A DNA stretch of 64,000 nucleotides, from assembly GCA_036245805.1 (NCBI GenBank), contig BTRK01000004.1:39458907-39522906 (forward strand), read 5' to 3'. This document shows, piece after piece, positions 1-10,478 of this stretch. Made by a program: the position numbers and the translations under genes. This DNA is from Pristionchus mayeri (Eukaryota; Nematoda; Chromadorea; Rhabditida; Neodiplogasteridae). The notes below the pieces were generated by a model. That model saw only the letters and a list, made by a program, of their open reading frames with translations, was not told the origin of the DNA and did not search any database. Numbering within the stretch: the first letter of the stretch is position 1; every line of letters begins with the position of its first letter.

Positions 1-62
1 CAGTAGGAATTCGAATTTTTGGCATGTGTCAAGTCTATTTCGATTATGTCAGATAGTGTATT
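1..62. mobile_element. Right end of a foldback element (family B), cut by the window edge
   Basis: The first 62 bases match the right termini of the complete family-B elements ending at 43663 and 56905. Shared blocks are AGGAATTCGAATTT, GTGTCAAGTCTATT and the terminal CAGATAGTGT. The element must continue upstream of the window. Only this end is visible, so its length and target duplication cannot be judged. Confidence 0.7.
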
Positions 63-540
63 TTATGTTTCATCATTATACTTAATGTATGAGAATCCCA
101 GAATCTCCAGTCATGCAGAGTAACGAAGAACACAAATATTTTAAACACAGGAAGTTGTCGAGTGGACACAATCTAAGGACTTCCATTTCACAGCAAGTCA
201 ACTCAGAAAATAGGTTCAATTGCGTGGAAGACCGATTCTCGGATCGATCTCGCCCTCTCATTATGTCTATTTATGACCCTTGGAGTCGGTTCATCGAAAT
301 TCATCCTCAATTTCGAAAATATTGGGCAAAATATATTATTGATATTGTGAAACACTCGAATTCTTTGAATTGGGCTCAATTTCGAGCGAATCAGAATATC
401 CGATCGCTATTGGCCGCTGAAACATAGTTAAAACGCGATCAGATCAAACGAGCGACAAAATTAGTTCTTCTGTTTTGTGTGAAACACACACAAAAAGACA
501 TTGAAATGTCTTGGAAACGTCAGCTCAGCCCATTCTAATT
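63..540. other. Stretch with no recognised gene
   Basis: This segment holds an open frame on the plus strand (89-427, 112 codons) with no motif I recognise, no paralogue in the window and no visible splice or polyadenylation context. I do not call it a gene. No repeat of the window was recognised here. Confidence 0.4.
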
Positions 541-885
541 AGAACTCCTCAGAGGAGAGTGAAGCTATCGACACGCCGTTTGTGCACAAAATTACGCAAA
601 GACTTTTTGCACAATTAAGCAGCCGTTTCTTCGATTTCGATCTGGTTCGGTAGCAGCATGGTGAAATGCGTCGAAAACAGCCAAAATTGGCGGTTTTTGG
701 CACGCCAATGATAACTCCTCTTAGGAGAGTAAAGCTTTCGGCATCGCGTTTGTGCACAAAGTTGCGTAAGCACTTGTTGCACAAGCACTTGTTGTTCTAT
801 GCAGCGGTTTTTCCGAATTCGATCTAGTTTACTAGCAACGCATCAAAAGGCACCAAAAACGGCTAAAATCGCCGCTTTTTCTCCT
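541..885. repeat. Diverged tandem duplication, unit about 172 bp
   Basis: Two successive units start at 541 and 713 with AACTCCTC..AGGAGAGT. Each then carries GTTTGTGCACAAA, a TTCGATCT block, a GCATGG/GCATCA block and an (A)AAAC(A/G)GC.AAA.T.GC block. The second unit has an extra internal short duplication of a CACTTGTTGCACAAG-like piece. Divergence is substantial, so the duplication is not recent. Confidence 0.7.
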
Positions 886-1059
886 CGGTGATCCGAAAAT
901 GATAGGAAGTGACTCTGCCACGCAATTCTCCTGCTGTCCTCGGGTTGCTGCAGCAATGGTGCATGCAGCTGTAGAAGACGCAGCTTATAAGGAGGATGCA
1001 AACACGAATTTAAGTATTATTATAGCATAGAATCAAATATAAAAGTTGATCTGAATTTT

Positions 1060-1592
1060 TGGATTATTGTCTCGGTCAGTCGTTGTGAGCGGTCCCTCCC
1101 CATTTTTCTCCGATTGGGAGGCGACTTTTCCCTCCCTTTTCGTCCATCTAGTGACATCGACTCAAGAATCCCTACCCAGTCCCTGGCAAGACTTAGGAGG
1201 TATCAGCCACGGATCTCGAATATGGAAGGAGTCGTTTCAAGGTGGACATGAAGGTATCGAAGGTGTCCTCTTTATAACTTCTAACGAGGACTTATAACTT
1301 CTAAGGAGGACTTATAACTTTTATAACTTCTAAGGAATACGATCTCGGTAGCGACTAGTCTAAGGGAAGGATGCAAGCGCCTAAAGAGGAGAGGCGGTCC
1401 GACTTTATACGAAACTTTCCGCATGCTCAAGAGAGATGTGCCAAGTGACAACGAACGATTCAAAAGAAGATGAATGACTCCAAAGATCCAACCCCTTCCC
1501 CCCCTCGTCGATGGCAGAAGGCGCCAGAGTCCTTCCCTTACCTTACACCCCCACATGCCTTGACATGTATAAAATCTATCTATCTATCTAAA
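1060..1592 (+). mobile_element. Probable 3-prime fragment of a non-LTR retrotransposon with (TCTA)n tail
   Basis: A GC-richer segment ends in a short simple-repeat tail, (TCTA)4 at 1575-1590, the way many non-LTR retrotransposons end. An open frame at about 1342-1470 on the plus strand is rich in basic residues (LKRRGGPTLYE, DNERFKRR) and stops shortly before the tail. An internal 20-bp direct repeat based on TTATAACTTCTAAGGAGGAC occurs about three times at 1275-1340. No reverse transcriptase motif remains, so the clade cannot be named. Confidence 0.4.
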
Positions 1593-1777
1593 AGAAAGTA
1601 GCCAGTGAGGAGTCACGAAAATATGTGATTGGTAGGATATTTGGGGGGAATCGAATCCAAATTTGTTTTACTCCTCCTTTAAACAATCTTTGATCATCAC
1701 TTCGATCCTTGTGGATTCTAATGAACATTTCATCATTCATGCTGTACTCAAACTGGTCGAGTTCTGTTCTCTTTCTT

Positions 1778-1819
1778 CGGTCGTTCGACATTTTTTCGAT
1801 GATATCTGTCGAACGACCG
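1778..1819. repeat. Perfect 13-bp hairpin
   Basis: CGGTCGTTCGACA (1778-1790) is followed after 16 bases by its exact reverse complement TGTCGAACGACCG (1807-1819). No run of T follows, so it is not terminator-like. No second copy was found. Confidence 0.8.
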
Positions 1820-4800
1820 AGGATAGTGGTTTGCTCATCTAGCTACAGGCGCGGATCCGAGTGATCGGGATGTCATAGGAAATTTGGTATGATTACGGTA
1901 GGGCAGAGTTCTATAATAAGTTGTACTGATGCTCGGGAATGGGTTAAAATTCCGATATTCGACAAAAGAATGAGGAATGTTTTTTAACCTGGGAACATAT
2001 TTATATTTTTTAAGTTCATCTTTTGTGCGACAAATCAGCTTGTGCCGTAAATTTATTAATCTAATGCCTAAATTTATCTAATGCCTTACGTTCTTCCCTG
2101 TTTTTTTTGAGTCTCTGTTCCCTCTTATCCCATCTGACTAGGAATAAGTTGTACGCTTTCTCATTTTCGAGAATTATATCGGTGATACGAGATTGTCTGT
2201 GCTTCATTCGAAATTGATTTTATGTTTCATAAGCGCTCTATCAACTCTAAAAACTGAATATCCAATTTGACAGCCTCATCGTTTACAACTTTTAAAAAAC
2301 CCACTTCCTTGACTATAATCACCACACTGCACATAAAATGGTATTTTACTTAAGATCGCAATTGAAATATCGTGATCGATGGGTAAAATGTGTAATTGCG
2401 GCCGTAAGCTATATTTTTTACATTGATTATCGCAATATGATCGCTTCACTCGAACCTCCTCGGAACTTTAGTATCATGTGTGTTTCATTACTTTTAGGCG
2501 GTCCGCGGTGCTCGAATTAATGATACCTAATTGAAACGACTTTCATGAACAATGTTGTGATTTTTTTTATCTTAGACCTCTATATCAAATCTTTCATCAT
2601 TTATCAGGTGGATGCAGCAGTCTTGGCTGGGGGACAGTTATTGCTAGGAAATCTCTAGTCGAAGAAGTTGCACTATTTGTCGTATGCAGCAGTATTGACA
2701 AGCAGAGATCAAAAGTGGTATGAACAAGAGCGATTATGTTTGAGAAAATATTTCCGATTTACAGGGAAAATGTTTTGCGACACTGGGTGCAATCTGGTTG
2801 TCTGAAATTGGTGGTGATCCATTCATGTTTCAGAACTTCAGAATCATACGCAAACCGTTGACGTCCAGTGCTTCGTAGAACTTTAGACAGAAAAAAATCC
2901 AATACTTGATTCTTGCGAAAAATAACTGAAACACTACGGATAAGTGTCGATTGCATGTATTGACATTATTAAAATTTGTATTGAAATTTGATCATCTAAC
3001 TATTTTACGAATTCATCCTCGAACGACTAAGCATTTCCAGTGCAAACTAATAGAATTAGTGAGAATCAATCATAGAATATTGTGATGGGTTGAGGTGCAC
3101 GCAAATATTTTTTTCGTGTTTTTTCTTGAGTTCTGTCGTCGCACTGATCCATCCAAACTTCAAAATGTGAAACGAATGATCAGACTAACTGTTTCCCTTG
3201 CAGCCTCGTCACCCTGTGCATACTCTAGTCTATACTAGTCTACGTCAGTGCAACTATGGTAATTATTTAGTGGTAGAAGCATTTAAGGAAGGACACTTTG
3301 CATAAAGAGGAGGGATATCGATGATAGAGATAGATTGCGGAAGAGAGGGAGGAATACTGTAGATTCTCTTTGCTGTAGATTCTCTCTCTTTTAGCCCGCC
3401 TTCGCTTGTGTGTGGCCGAGTGCAGACTGATACGGAACGTAAACATCGCTGATGAGGGAGTGATCTTTAATCTCATATTTTTTATCAATGTAGTTCTTAG
3501 TTTAATCATTAATTTATCCCATTCCATCTTAGGTTCCATCCGCTATGTTCAGAAGGGTCTCAATAAGAGGTTAAAGAGCGGAAATGTAGTGAGGAAGAAC
3601 TGTGACTGTTGGTGTGAGCAGAAGTTTTTTTTCGAATTTTGATTGAAATAAATGGGTAGTAAGAAATTTCGCTATTGCTAAATTTGTGCTTCAGCCTTTC
3701 CATATTCGTGGTAGTTGAAGGTCACTCACAATGATGTGTTTTTTATCAATGAAAATTTTAATTTTAACACAATTTATAATCCATGAATTCTCAGCTTGGA
3801 TGATCTCTCTGTTTTACTACAGCAGCGGACTAGAAGCCTGAGATGTTTCAATGAGCCGCGTGCAGGTAACGAGGCGATTGAGAATGAAATTGAGATTTCT
3901 GCGACCTAGCAGGTTAGCGGAAGGATTGGAGCGGTATTGCAATAGCAACGTTGCAATTTTTTGAGGAGGCCACCACGTATCTAAACCCTAGTCGGAGATT
4001 TCAGATGTTGGACGCTGAAACAATAGATTAAAACGTTATTCTGAAAAAAAAGAAGTACCGTTATCGTTTTATTTTACGCAATTTACTAAGCTAACATCTT
4101 TTCGCACTGAATCATTGTTGATCTTCTTTGCGTATCCTGCTGCTACCGACAGGCATCCGTTTATAGTCTTACCACTCTTGTTGAATAAAAACGTCGGAGC
4201 AGTCATTGAATGTATTATTTAAAATTAATTTTGAAAACCGCGGGTTTATAGATTCAGCAATGCGTCAAAATGCTACAGAGAACAGCAAGTCTAATAAAAA
4301 GTGGCATCATTGGCGAAATAAATATCCATTAGTTTATCATCCACGAGTTTATTTAGACTTTAGCACATACAAGGTGTTAACTATAAAATAATAGGAAACA
4401 CAGCACCATTACTGTGATAGCTGTCTTGTCTAATCCCTTCTGTATCACCATTAGGAATGATGAGGAATTCGGGTTGAGGGTGGTGGAGTTGTCCATTTCC
4501 TGAGGGATACCCAGAGTGGACGTAAGAACGGCGACAGGAAGGAGACGATGGTAGAACTGTTATTAGTCGAGGATTATGTACTGTTCTATTGCGAAATTAA
4601 AATAGGACATTTACATTTCCAATTATCATATTACCGTAACTAGAATTTCATTTTTCGCCCCATTTTCGCGCTTTCGTTTTTATTTATTAATTTATAGAAT
4701 AAATACGGCAATAAAAAAAACGAAAGCGCGAAAATGAAGCTAAAATTGAAGCGAAAAAATAAATCGTTCCACTTGTATTTTTAGGCTGAATCTAAAAAAG

Positions 4801-5420
4801 TCCACTCCGCCAGACGCGATACACCACACCACGGACCGCGTTTTAATCTCACAGTAACTCTATGCAAACATTCCGCGGCATTAATGTTTCTCCTTCTCAC
4901 TTGTGATTTTCGCGGTTCAGTATTTCCATACCTTCCTCCAAAGCACCTAAATAGCAATCATAGGAACATTGCCTCCTCAACTACACATCACGATTATCAC
5001 GAGTCACTGGAAGAAGAACGACCTCTTCGGGAAAAATTTGCAAAAAAAAAGTGTATTCTATCTTTCTATCTAGAATCTGCCAGCAAGCGCAATTGACATC
5101 ATATATATAAATATAATGTTAAATTTCTAGAACGGCACATTTTGGGACATTCAAGGGTTGAATTTTTCATCCGGACAACGACGATTTATTGAATGCCAAT
5201 ACATTTCAACTGGTTATGAAGATCTAATGAAATATGAATCGACCACCACCACTTTCACACGGAACATGATTGTTCTTGCTCGCGTTATACAACATTGTTT
5301 TCTACCTTGACAATGATGTTCTTTTACAAAAAAGTAAGGTTCAAGGTGTTTCGATTGCTGCTAAAGTACTTTTTTTTGTTTTATAAAAATAACTCACTGC
5401 TATAGCGAACTCCTTGAGTG
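1820..5420. other. Long stretch without a recognisable gene
   Basis: AT-rich DNA with only short open frames. A few short segments recur elsewhere: 1890-1950 (GTAGGGCAGAG, AGTTGTACTGATG) matches 35380-35420, and 5225-5290 (GACCACCAC, GGAACATGATTGTTCTT) matches 40140-40190 and 25160-25220. An Ala-rich exon-like piece lies upstream at 948-1005. A hairpin is listed separately at 4656-4738. I see no supported coding region. Confidence 0.5.
4656..4738. repeat. Short inverted repeat (possible small MITE)
   Basis: The left arm contains CATTTTCGCGCTTTCGTTTTT and the right arm, from about 4711, contains AAAACGAAAGCGCGAAAATG, separated by about 27 AT-rich bases. The homology continues weakly outwards. 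No target duplication was identified. Confidence 0.6.
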
Positions 5421-5421
5421 A

Positions 5422-5676
5422 TCCGGATCCAGAGGCGGCTCAGTCTCAGGCAGCAAAGGAGGGAGCAAGAAGAGGAAGGGAGACGATCTAGAAGGACGGT
5501 CAGTTACCCAAAAGAGCAGCCGATCTGAGCTGGGTACGGTAGTGGAGGTTAATTCCCCACAGTCTCTATCTCTTTCTGCTTCCTCTCCCCCTCCCTCTTC
5601 CTCACTCTCATTTGATCCTCCATCCAAACAGCCTCATGTCTCTCCTAAGATTAGCTACCTCGTTCCCCGCGAATAG
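5422..5676 (+). pseudogene. Possible CR1 ORF1 remnant
   Basis: An open frame of 84 codons bounded by stops lies just before the endonuclease region. It starts glycine/serine-rich, has a basic patch (GGSKKRKGDD) and a long serine/proline tract (SLSLSASSPPP). First ORFs of CR1-type elements are often basic nucleic-acid-binding proteins. No CCHC or PHD zinc motif is visible. The start and upstream extent are unknown. Position and composition are the only support. Confidence 0.3.
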
Positions 5677-5775
5677 GGACTGTCTCTTGAGGCACCCATT
5701 CTACCCATACTACCCTTTTCCGTTTCCTCCCCTCCTCATGGATCCGAGTCAGCCGAGAATCCCTGCCCATCTCTA

Positions 5776-8630
5776 TTGCCTTCTTACTCTCATCCCTCCC
5801 CTCTTCCCATCCCCATCTCTGCACCCTCCTCCCCTGCTCTCTTTCCTCCCCTTCCCCTCTCTTTCTCTGCACTCTCTCCTCACTCAGTAGTCTCTCCTTT
5901 CTGCACTTCCCCACGCTCGTCCCTCACTGCTCTTTCTTTAAACGCCCGTTCTCTCTCTAATAAGCTTGATATGATAGGCCAATTCATCCGCGATTCTTTC
6001 TCTGTAGTGTTCATTTCTGAAACCTGGGCAACTCCTGATACACTAACTGACAATATGATGTCTTTCGATCGTTTCTCTGTGTTCCGCTCTGATCGCGATT
6101 CCTCCACTCGTGGTGGCGGCTGCGCAATTCTCATTGATCGAGCCATCCCGTCATATTTAGTCACTTCTCGTTCTTTCTCTATCTATTGCCAGGTTGTTAT
6201 ATGTAGCTCTCGCATTATGGCTAACTCGCCCACTCTATTAGTATGCATCTATAGAAGTCCGTCTTGCTCTATTGACTCTTTCGTAGAATGTCTTGACTAC
6301 CTTCACGATTTTCTCTCTAGTGATTCTAGCCATGCCGTTATTTGTGGTGACCTTAATTGTGGCGACTTAGACTGGATCAATCAATCTGCTTTCTCTCCCC
6401 ATAGTAATGCACTCCTCCATTTCTCTATATCTTCCTCCTTGCTACAATTGATTACCGAACCCACTAGGAACGATAAGATACTTGACATTATTCTAACCTT
6501 AGACACTCGCCTAATCTCTCGTGCTAGTGTAGAGCCACCTCTACCTTTGACCTCGTTGGCTCCCTTCCTTCACCCTCCGACCCCCCTAGACGCGATTTCT
6601 CTCGTGCTAACTGGGAGGCGATTAACACCCACCTTTCGTCATTTGACTGGGTTGCACTTTTCTCGCCTAGCAATGATCCAGACTACGTTTACGACACGTT
6701 CTGTAGCATCATTCACAATCTCATCGACACCTTTGTCCCCTTTATCAAGCCATCCTCCACGCGATCCCTCCTCTCTAACAAAACAAAGAGACTCATTCAT
6801 AAATGTCGTAATCTTTTCCGTCGTCGTAGAACCATAGGTACTGAGCCCTTCCTCCGCGCAAGTAAACTTCTGCGTAAGAGCTTCCGAGAAACTGCCAAAT
6901 TAACCGAATTGAAGCTGGTAAAATCTCGCAATCTACGTGCTTTTTACCGTCTCGCGTCCGATAGAATAAAAGATGAATCCCCATCTCTCCCCACCCTCAT
7001 CTCTAACGGTTGCTATCATTCCACTGCATCTTCCAAAGCGACTGTTCTCGCTGAAACTTTCCGCGCTTCCTTCTCTAATAGAATTAATTCCCACGTATTG
7101 CAAACATTACCTTTTACTGATCGATCTATAGATTTTGTTGACATTGACCTTGTATCTCTTCACAAGATAGTTAAATCCCTCCCTTCTCGTAATTCAACTT
7201 CCCCTGATTTTCTACCGTATGTGTTCCTTAAGAACACTGCTTATAATATTTTCGTTCCTCTTTCTCTTCTTTTTCACAGATTCCAACTTCTTGGTATTTG
7301 CCCCTCCATTTGGAAGACCGCTTTCGTCCGCGCAGTTTACAAGCGTAAGGGTCCCAAAAGCGATCCTTCCTCCTATCGACCCATCTCACTTACGTGCTCC
7401 TCCTCTAAAGTGTTTGAACGAATCATATGCAAAGCGCTTATTGAATATCTAACTGCCAACAATCTCATGTGCCCATATCAACACGGGTTTCGCGCTAAAC
7501 GATCTTGTATCTCATCTATACTTTCCTCGTTTTCCCATTGGTACAAAGCCCTTGACAGCAACAAATTCATATCTGTAGCTTTCATTGGCTTTAGTAATGC
7601 ATTTGATTCTATTCCCATTACCTTGCTCCTACAGAAATGCGCCCTGTTCGGAATTAATGGTTGCCTTCTCAGATGGATCGCGTCATTCCTTGAGGGTAGA
7701 ACTCAGTCTGTCATAGTCGATAATAGTTTTTCCCCTCCCTATCCAGTGACTTCAGGGGTCCCACAGGGCTCTTGTTTAGGGCCTTTATTGTTTAGTATCT
7801 ATGTCTCCGATATTTCGCGTGTCCTCCCGCCAGGTGTTCACTGCAATATCTATGCTGATGACATCAAACTTTACGCGATTAATGACCCGTCGTTGCTACA
7901 ATCAGCTCTCGATGCTCTCTCTCACTGGTCCCATAAGTGGGGATTATCCATTTCCACCACGAAAACAGTCATAATGAGAATTGGATCTAGACATCCTACT
8001 ATATATTTCACAATTGACAACCATCTCCTTCCTGTCGCCAGCGTATTTAAAGACCTTGGTGTCTCTTACGATAGTAATCTTTCATTCGATGTCACATTAA
8101 GTCTATTGTTTCTCGATCACGTGCGCGTTGCGCGTATATTACCAGAACCTTTTCCTCGCGTAGTCCTAAGCTTTACGCTCGTCTTTTCTCTGTTTATGTT
8201 AGACCCATTCTAGAATACAATAGTGAAGTATGGTCCCCCTCTGATAGAGAAAGTATCAAGTTAATAGAGAATGTTCAGCGAAAGTTCAGCCAACGAGTTC
8301 TCCAGAAGTGCAGGTTGCCCCCAACCGACAACGTTAATCGACTGCGCACCCTCGGCCTCACCTCCCTCGAGAGCCGCAGAAGAATCATCGATTTGTGTTG
8401 TACGTATAAAATTGTTCATAGAGAGTTAGAGTTAGAAGACGACTTTTTCCTTCGCCCTTCTAGTACTAGACCCTCCCGTCGTAATTGTATCTAGTTAAAA
8501 AAAACACCGCTTTAATAGATCATCTCTAAATAATTTCCTCTGTAATCGTGTAGTCAATAATTGGAATTCTCTTTCTAACAATGTTATATTATCCAGTAAT
8601 GTCATGATTTTCCGTAAAGAGCTTGTTTAG
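5776..8630 (+). pseudogene. CR1 ORF2: endonuclease plus reverse transcriptase, frameshifted
   Basis: An intact protein of this kind nicks the target and reverse-transcribes the element RNA in the nucleus. The apurinic-type endonuclease begins near 5930 with LNARSLSNK, then ISETWA and CGDLNCGDLDW. A frameshift near 6540 removes the usual SDH ending from the frame. The reverse transcriptase (from about 6790) shows YRPISLTCSSSKVFER, HGFRAKRSC, a motif-A region FIGFSNAFDSI in which the usual catalytic aspartate reads as G or S, then SGVPQGSCLGPLL and the active-site box YADDIKLY (7851). Another frameshift near 8200 moves the thumb (VRPILEYNSEVW) into a new frame. A further shift near 8500 precedes the C terminus (NRVVNNWNSL), which stops at 8628-8630. 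Loss of the motif-A aspartate and several frameshifts mean it cannot be active. Confidence 0.85.
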
Positions 8631-9884
8631 TTCGTTTAGCTCACCTTTCCCTCACTTCTTTGTTGCCTTGTTGCGACATCGTATCTCATGTTTTCCGTTG
8701 CTTACGTGATCCCCGCCTATTTTCTTGTGCCAATAACATGATAAATTTATTATTATCTTACCTCACCTGAAGAGCTGCATGTCTGGGTTGCATGTGAACA
8801 GGCATCGTACTTTGCAACAACCCTGACATGAGAATTGGAGAAACTTGGTGAATGCTTGTTGCGGCGATATGATGTTAGGAAGGAGTAATAAACTGTTTCG
8901 ATAGGAAGAAGGTGTATTTACCAAAAAAATCAAAGATTTCGTTAGTACAAATTGATGATATGCTTGCCATTGATCAAGGATAAACTATCCACTTTCCTCA
9001 CCTGAAGATGCGTTGCATAACTGCATACGATAAGGAATCTGCACAAAAAACACTGAAATTAAAAAGAACAGAAAGTTCGATGTGTTTCGACAGCAGCTGA
9101 TAACGTAGAGTGCTTCAAAAATACCGCTGACTGCAATATCGAACTCCTTGAGTGAGACGATATCGTTGTTGCACGGCTGCAGAATTGTATTTCTGCTTTA
9201 TTATCACTGATTGCTAACTCATCTTCTGGGGCATAAAGCAACAATTGTTGTAGCGCTGTAGTACGGAGTGCAGTAAGAACATCACAATGGATATCCTGTT
9301 GAGATTTGTCAATTTTGCAAAAATGTTAATCAAATTTCCCATCTTGATGATATCCATCTTGAAAACGCTTTATCTGAATTTCCAATAGAAAGATCGCAAG
9401 CTTGGCTGGTACCAACTGGCTATCCAATACACTTTTCACACGATTGATACCCCGAAGAATAGCATATGTACTAAACCTATTGGCTTTGTGCCCCCTGAAG
9501 ATGAGTTATGATTTCGTGAACTGGCCAATATTAGATGGTTTGAGAATCGATTTTCTCGAAATGGGTCCTAGTCCTGTTTTTAACCAGTAAAATTATATTT
9601 TCATTCAGAAATCTTGTAAATTGATGAAAACAATCAAGTATTAATGAATAATCGGCTGAAATTGGCAAAAGTTCTGACCGACCAAGCCAAATTCGCTATT
9701 TCGAGTAAACAATTCGCAAACATGGCAGGTTCCTACAAGCCTCTCATTGCACTTTTCACACTAACTGTACCCCGAAATATATCAAATGCTCCAAACCTAT
9801 TGGCTTTGGATCCCTGATGGTGAGTTATCAATGCATGAATTTGCCAACTTTAGAATGCTCGACAATCGAATTTCTAAAAATGAG
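6200..9884 (+). repeat. Left arm of giant palindrome (3685 bp)
   Basis: Every position x in this arm pairs with position 20363-x in the right arm (20370-x outside 6307). The arm runs from within the CR1 endonuclease through the CR1 tail, repeat family N and two 0.3-kb tandem units. I found about eight single-base differences and one 7-bp indel, so arm identity is near 99.8 percent. Homology stops sharply at GTTAT|ATGTAGC outside and at AAATGAG|AAAC inside. Confidence 0.95.
8759..9400 (-). repeat. Dispersed repeat N, left-arm copy
   Basis: Read on the minus strand, this matches 10963-11604 (its palindrome twin) and an independent copy at 45690-46060. Shared blocks include CGCATCTTCAGGTGAGGAAAG, CGCCGCAACAAGCATTCACC and CAGGGTTGTTGCAAAGT. 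The block CTTCAG|GTGAGG occurs twice and resembles a splice donor, so the family may derive from a duplicated gene. The CR1 tail at 8758 sits against it. Confidence 0.75.
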
Positions 9885-9900
9885 AAACATAGCGTATTAA
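9402..9900 (-). repeat. Two tandem units of about 315 bp, left arm
   Basis: On the minus strand the units share AAAGCCAATAGGTTT, a CTTCGGGGTA block, GTGTGAAAAGTG and a final CAGCCAAGCTTGCG or CTGCCATGTTTGCG. The same units occur in the right arm (10479-10961). A more diverged unit lies in the spacer at 10206-10478 in right-arm orientation. The period is about 310-320 bp. Confidence 0.7.
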
Positions 9901-10478
9901 TCGTTAATCTACTCAGATCGGACAAGATCTGCTCTCTTCTCGAATCGAAACGAATTCTCGAATTACCCGAGGGAGATAGCAACATCCACGTCGTCTAATG
10001 CCTTTGGGTATTATTGTACCCCAACCGAAGCTGCATCCAATGATACTGGGGCATAAAGCAACAATTGTTGTAGCGCTGTAGTACGGAGTGCAGTAAGAAC
10101 ATCACAATGGATATCCTGTTGAGATTTGTCAACTGCAAAAATGTTAATCAAATTTCCCATCTTGATGATATCGATCTTGAAAACGCTTTATCAGCATTTC
10201 CAAATTGGTAAATTCATGCATTGCTAACGTACCATCTGAAACCCAAAGCCAATAACTTCTGTATATCCGTTGTACTATGTAGCAAGATTAGTGAGAAAAA
10301 TGGAATGGACGACCCCTAGGCACCTGCCAAATTTTCGATCAAAGTTGCGACATTGAAGGTACCGGATACATCGCTTTACGATTTCAAACGATTTATCGTG
10401 AACACTCGATTACTTTCAACAGTATATGACATTATTGAAAGGGAACAATTTCGTATTGCACAAAAAACCTGAGTAGGA
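9885..10478. other. Spacer of the giant palindrome, holding further repeat copies
   Basis: The 594-bp non-palindromic centre has three parts. 9885-10048 is not repeated in the window. 10049-10203 is a third, direct copy of the 9227-9385 segment (GCATAAAGCAACAATTGTTG, GATATCCTGTTGAGATTTG). 10206-10478 is one more diverged 315-bp unit in right-arm orientation (GGTAAATTCATGCATTG, CAAAGCCAATAACTT). No gene is visible. Confidence 0.8.

Larger units (their letters stand above)
5420..8758 (+). mobile_element. CR1-clade non-LTR retrotransposon, decayed
   Basis: The element carries an endonuclease domain followed by a CR1/Jockey-type reverse transcriptase and a short TTA-rich 3-prime tail (about 8745-8758). 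Upstream it joins repeat sequence also found elsewhere (CGAACTCCTTGAGTGA at 5408). Downstream, the tail joins repeat family N. The reading frames are broken by several frameshifts, so it is not autonomous. From 6200 onwards it forms the outer part of the left arm of the giant palindrome, so this 3-prime part has an inverted twin at 11605-14170. Confidence 0.85.

Noticed and set aside
89..427. 112-codon plus-strand open frame as a gene
   Set aside because: No motif, no splice or polyadenylation context and no paralogue. It is of a length expected by chance in this composition when alternative starts are allowed.
1588..1791. 67-codon minus-strand frame rich in charged residues
   Set aside because: Its start overlaps the 13-bp hairpin, and no family similarity or upstream promoter is evident. 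Too short to support.
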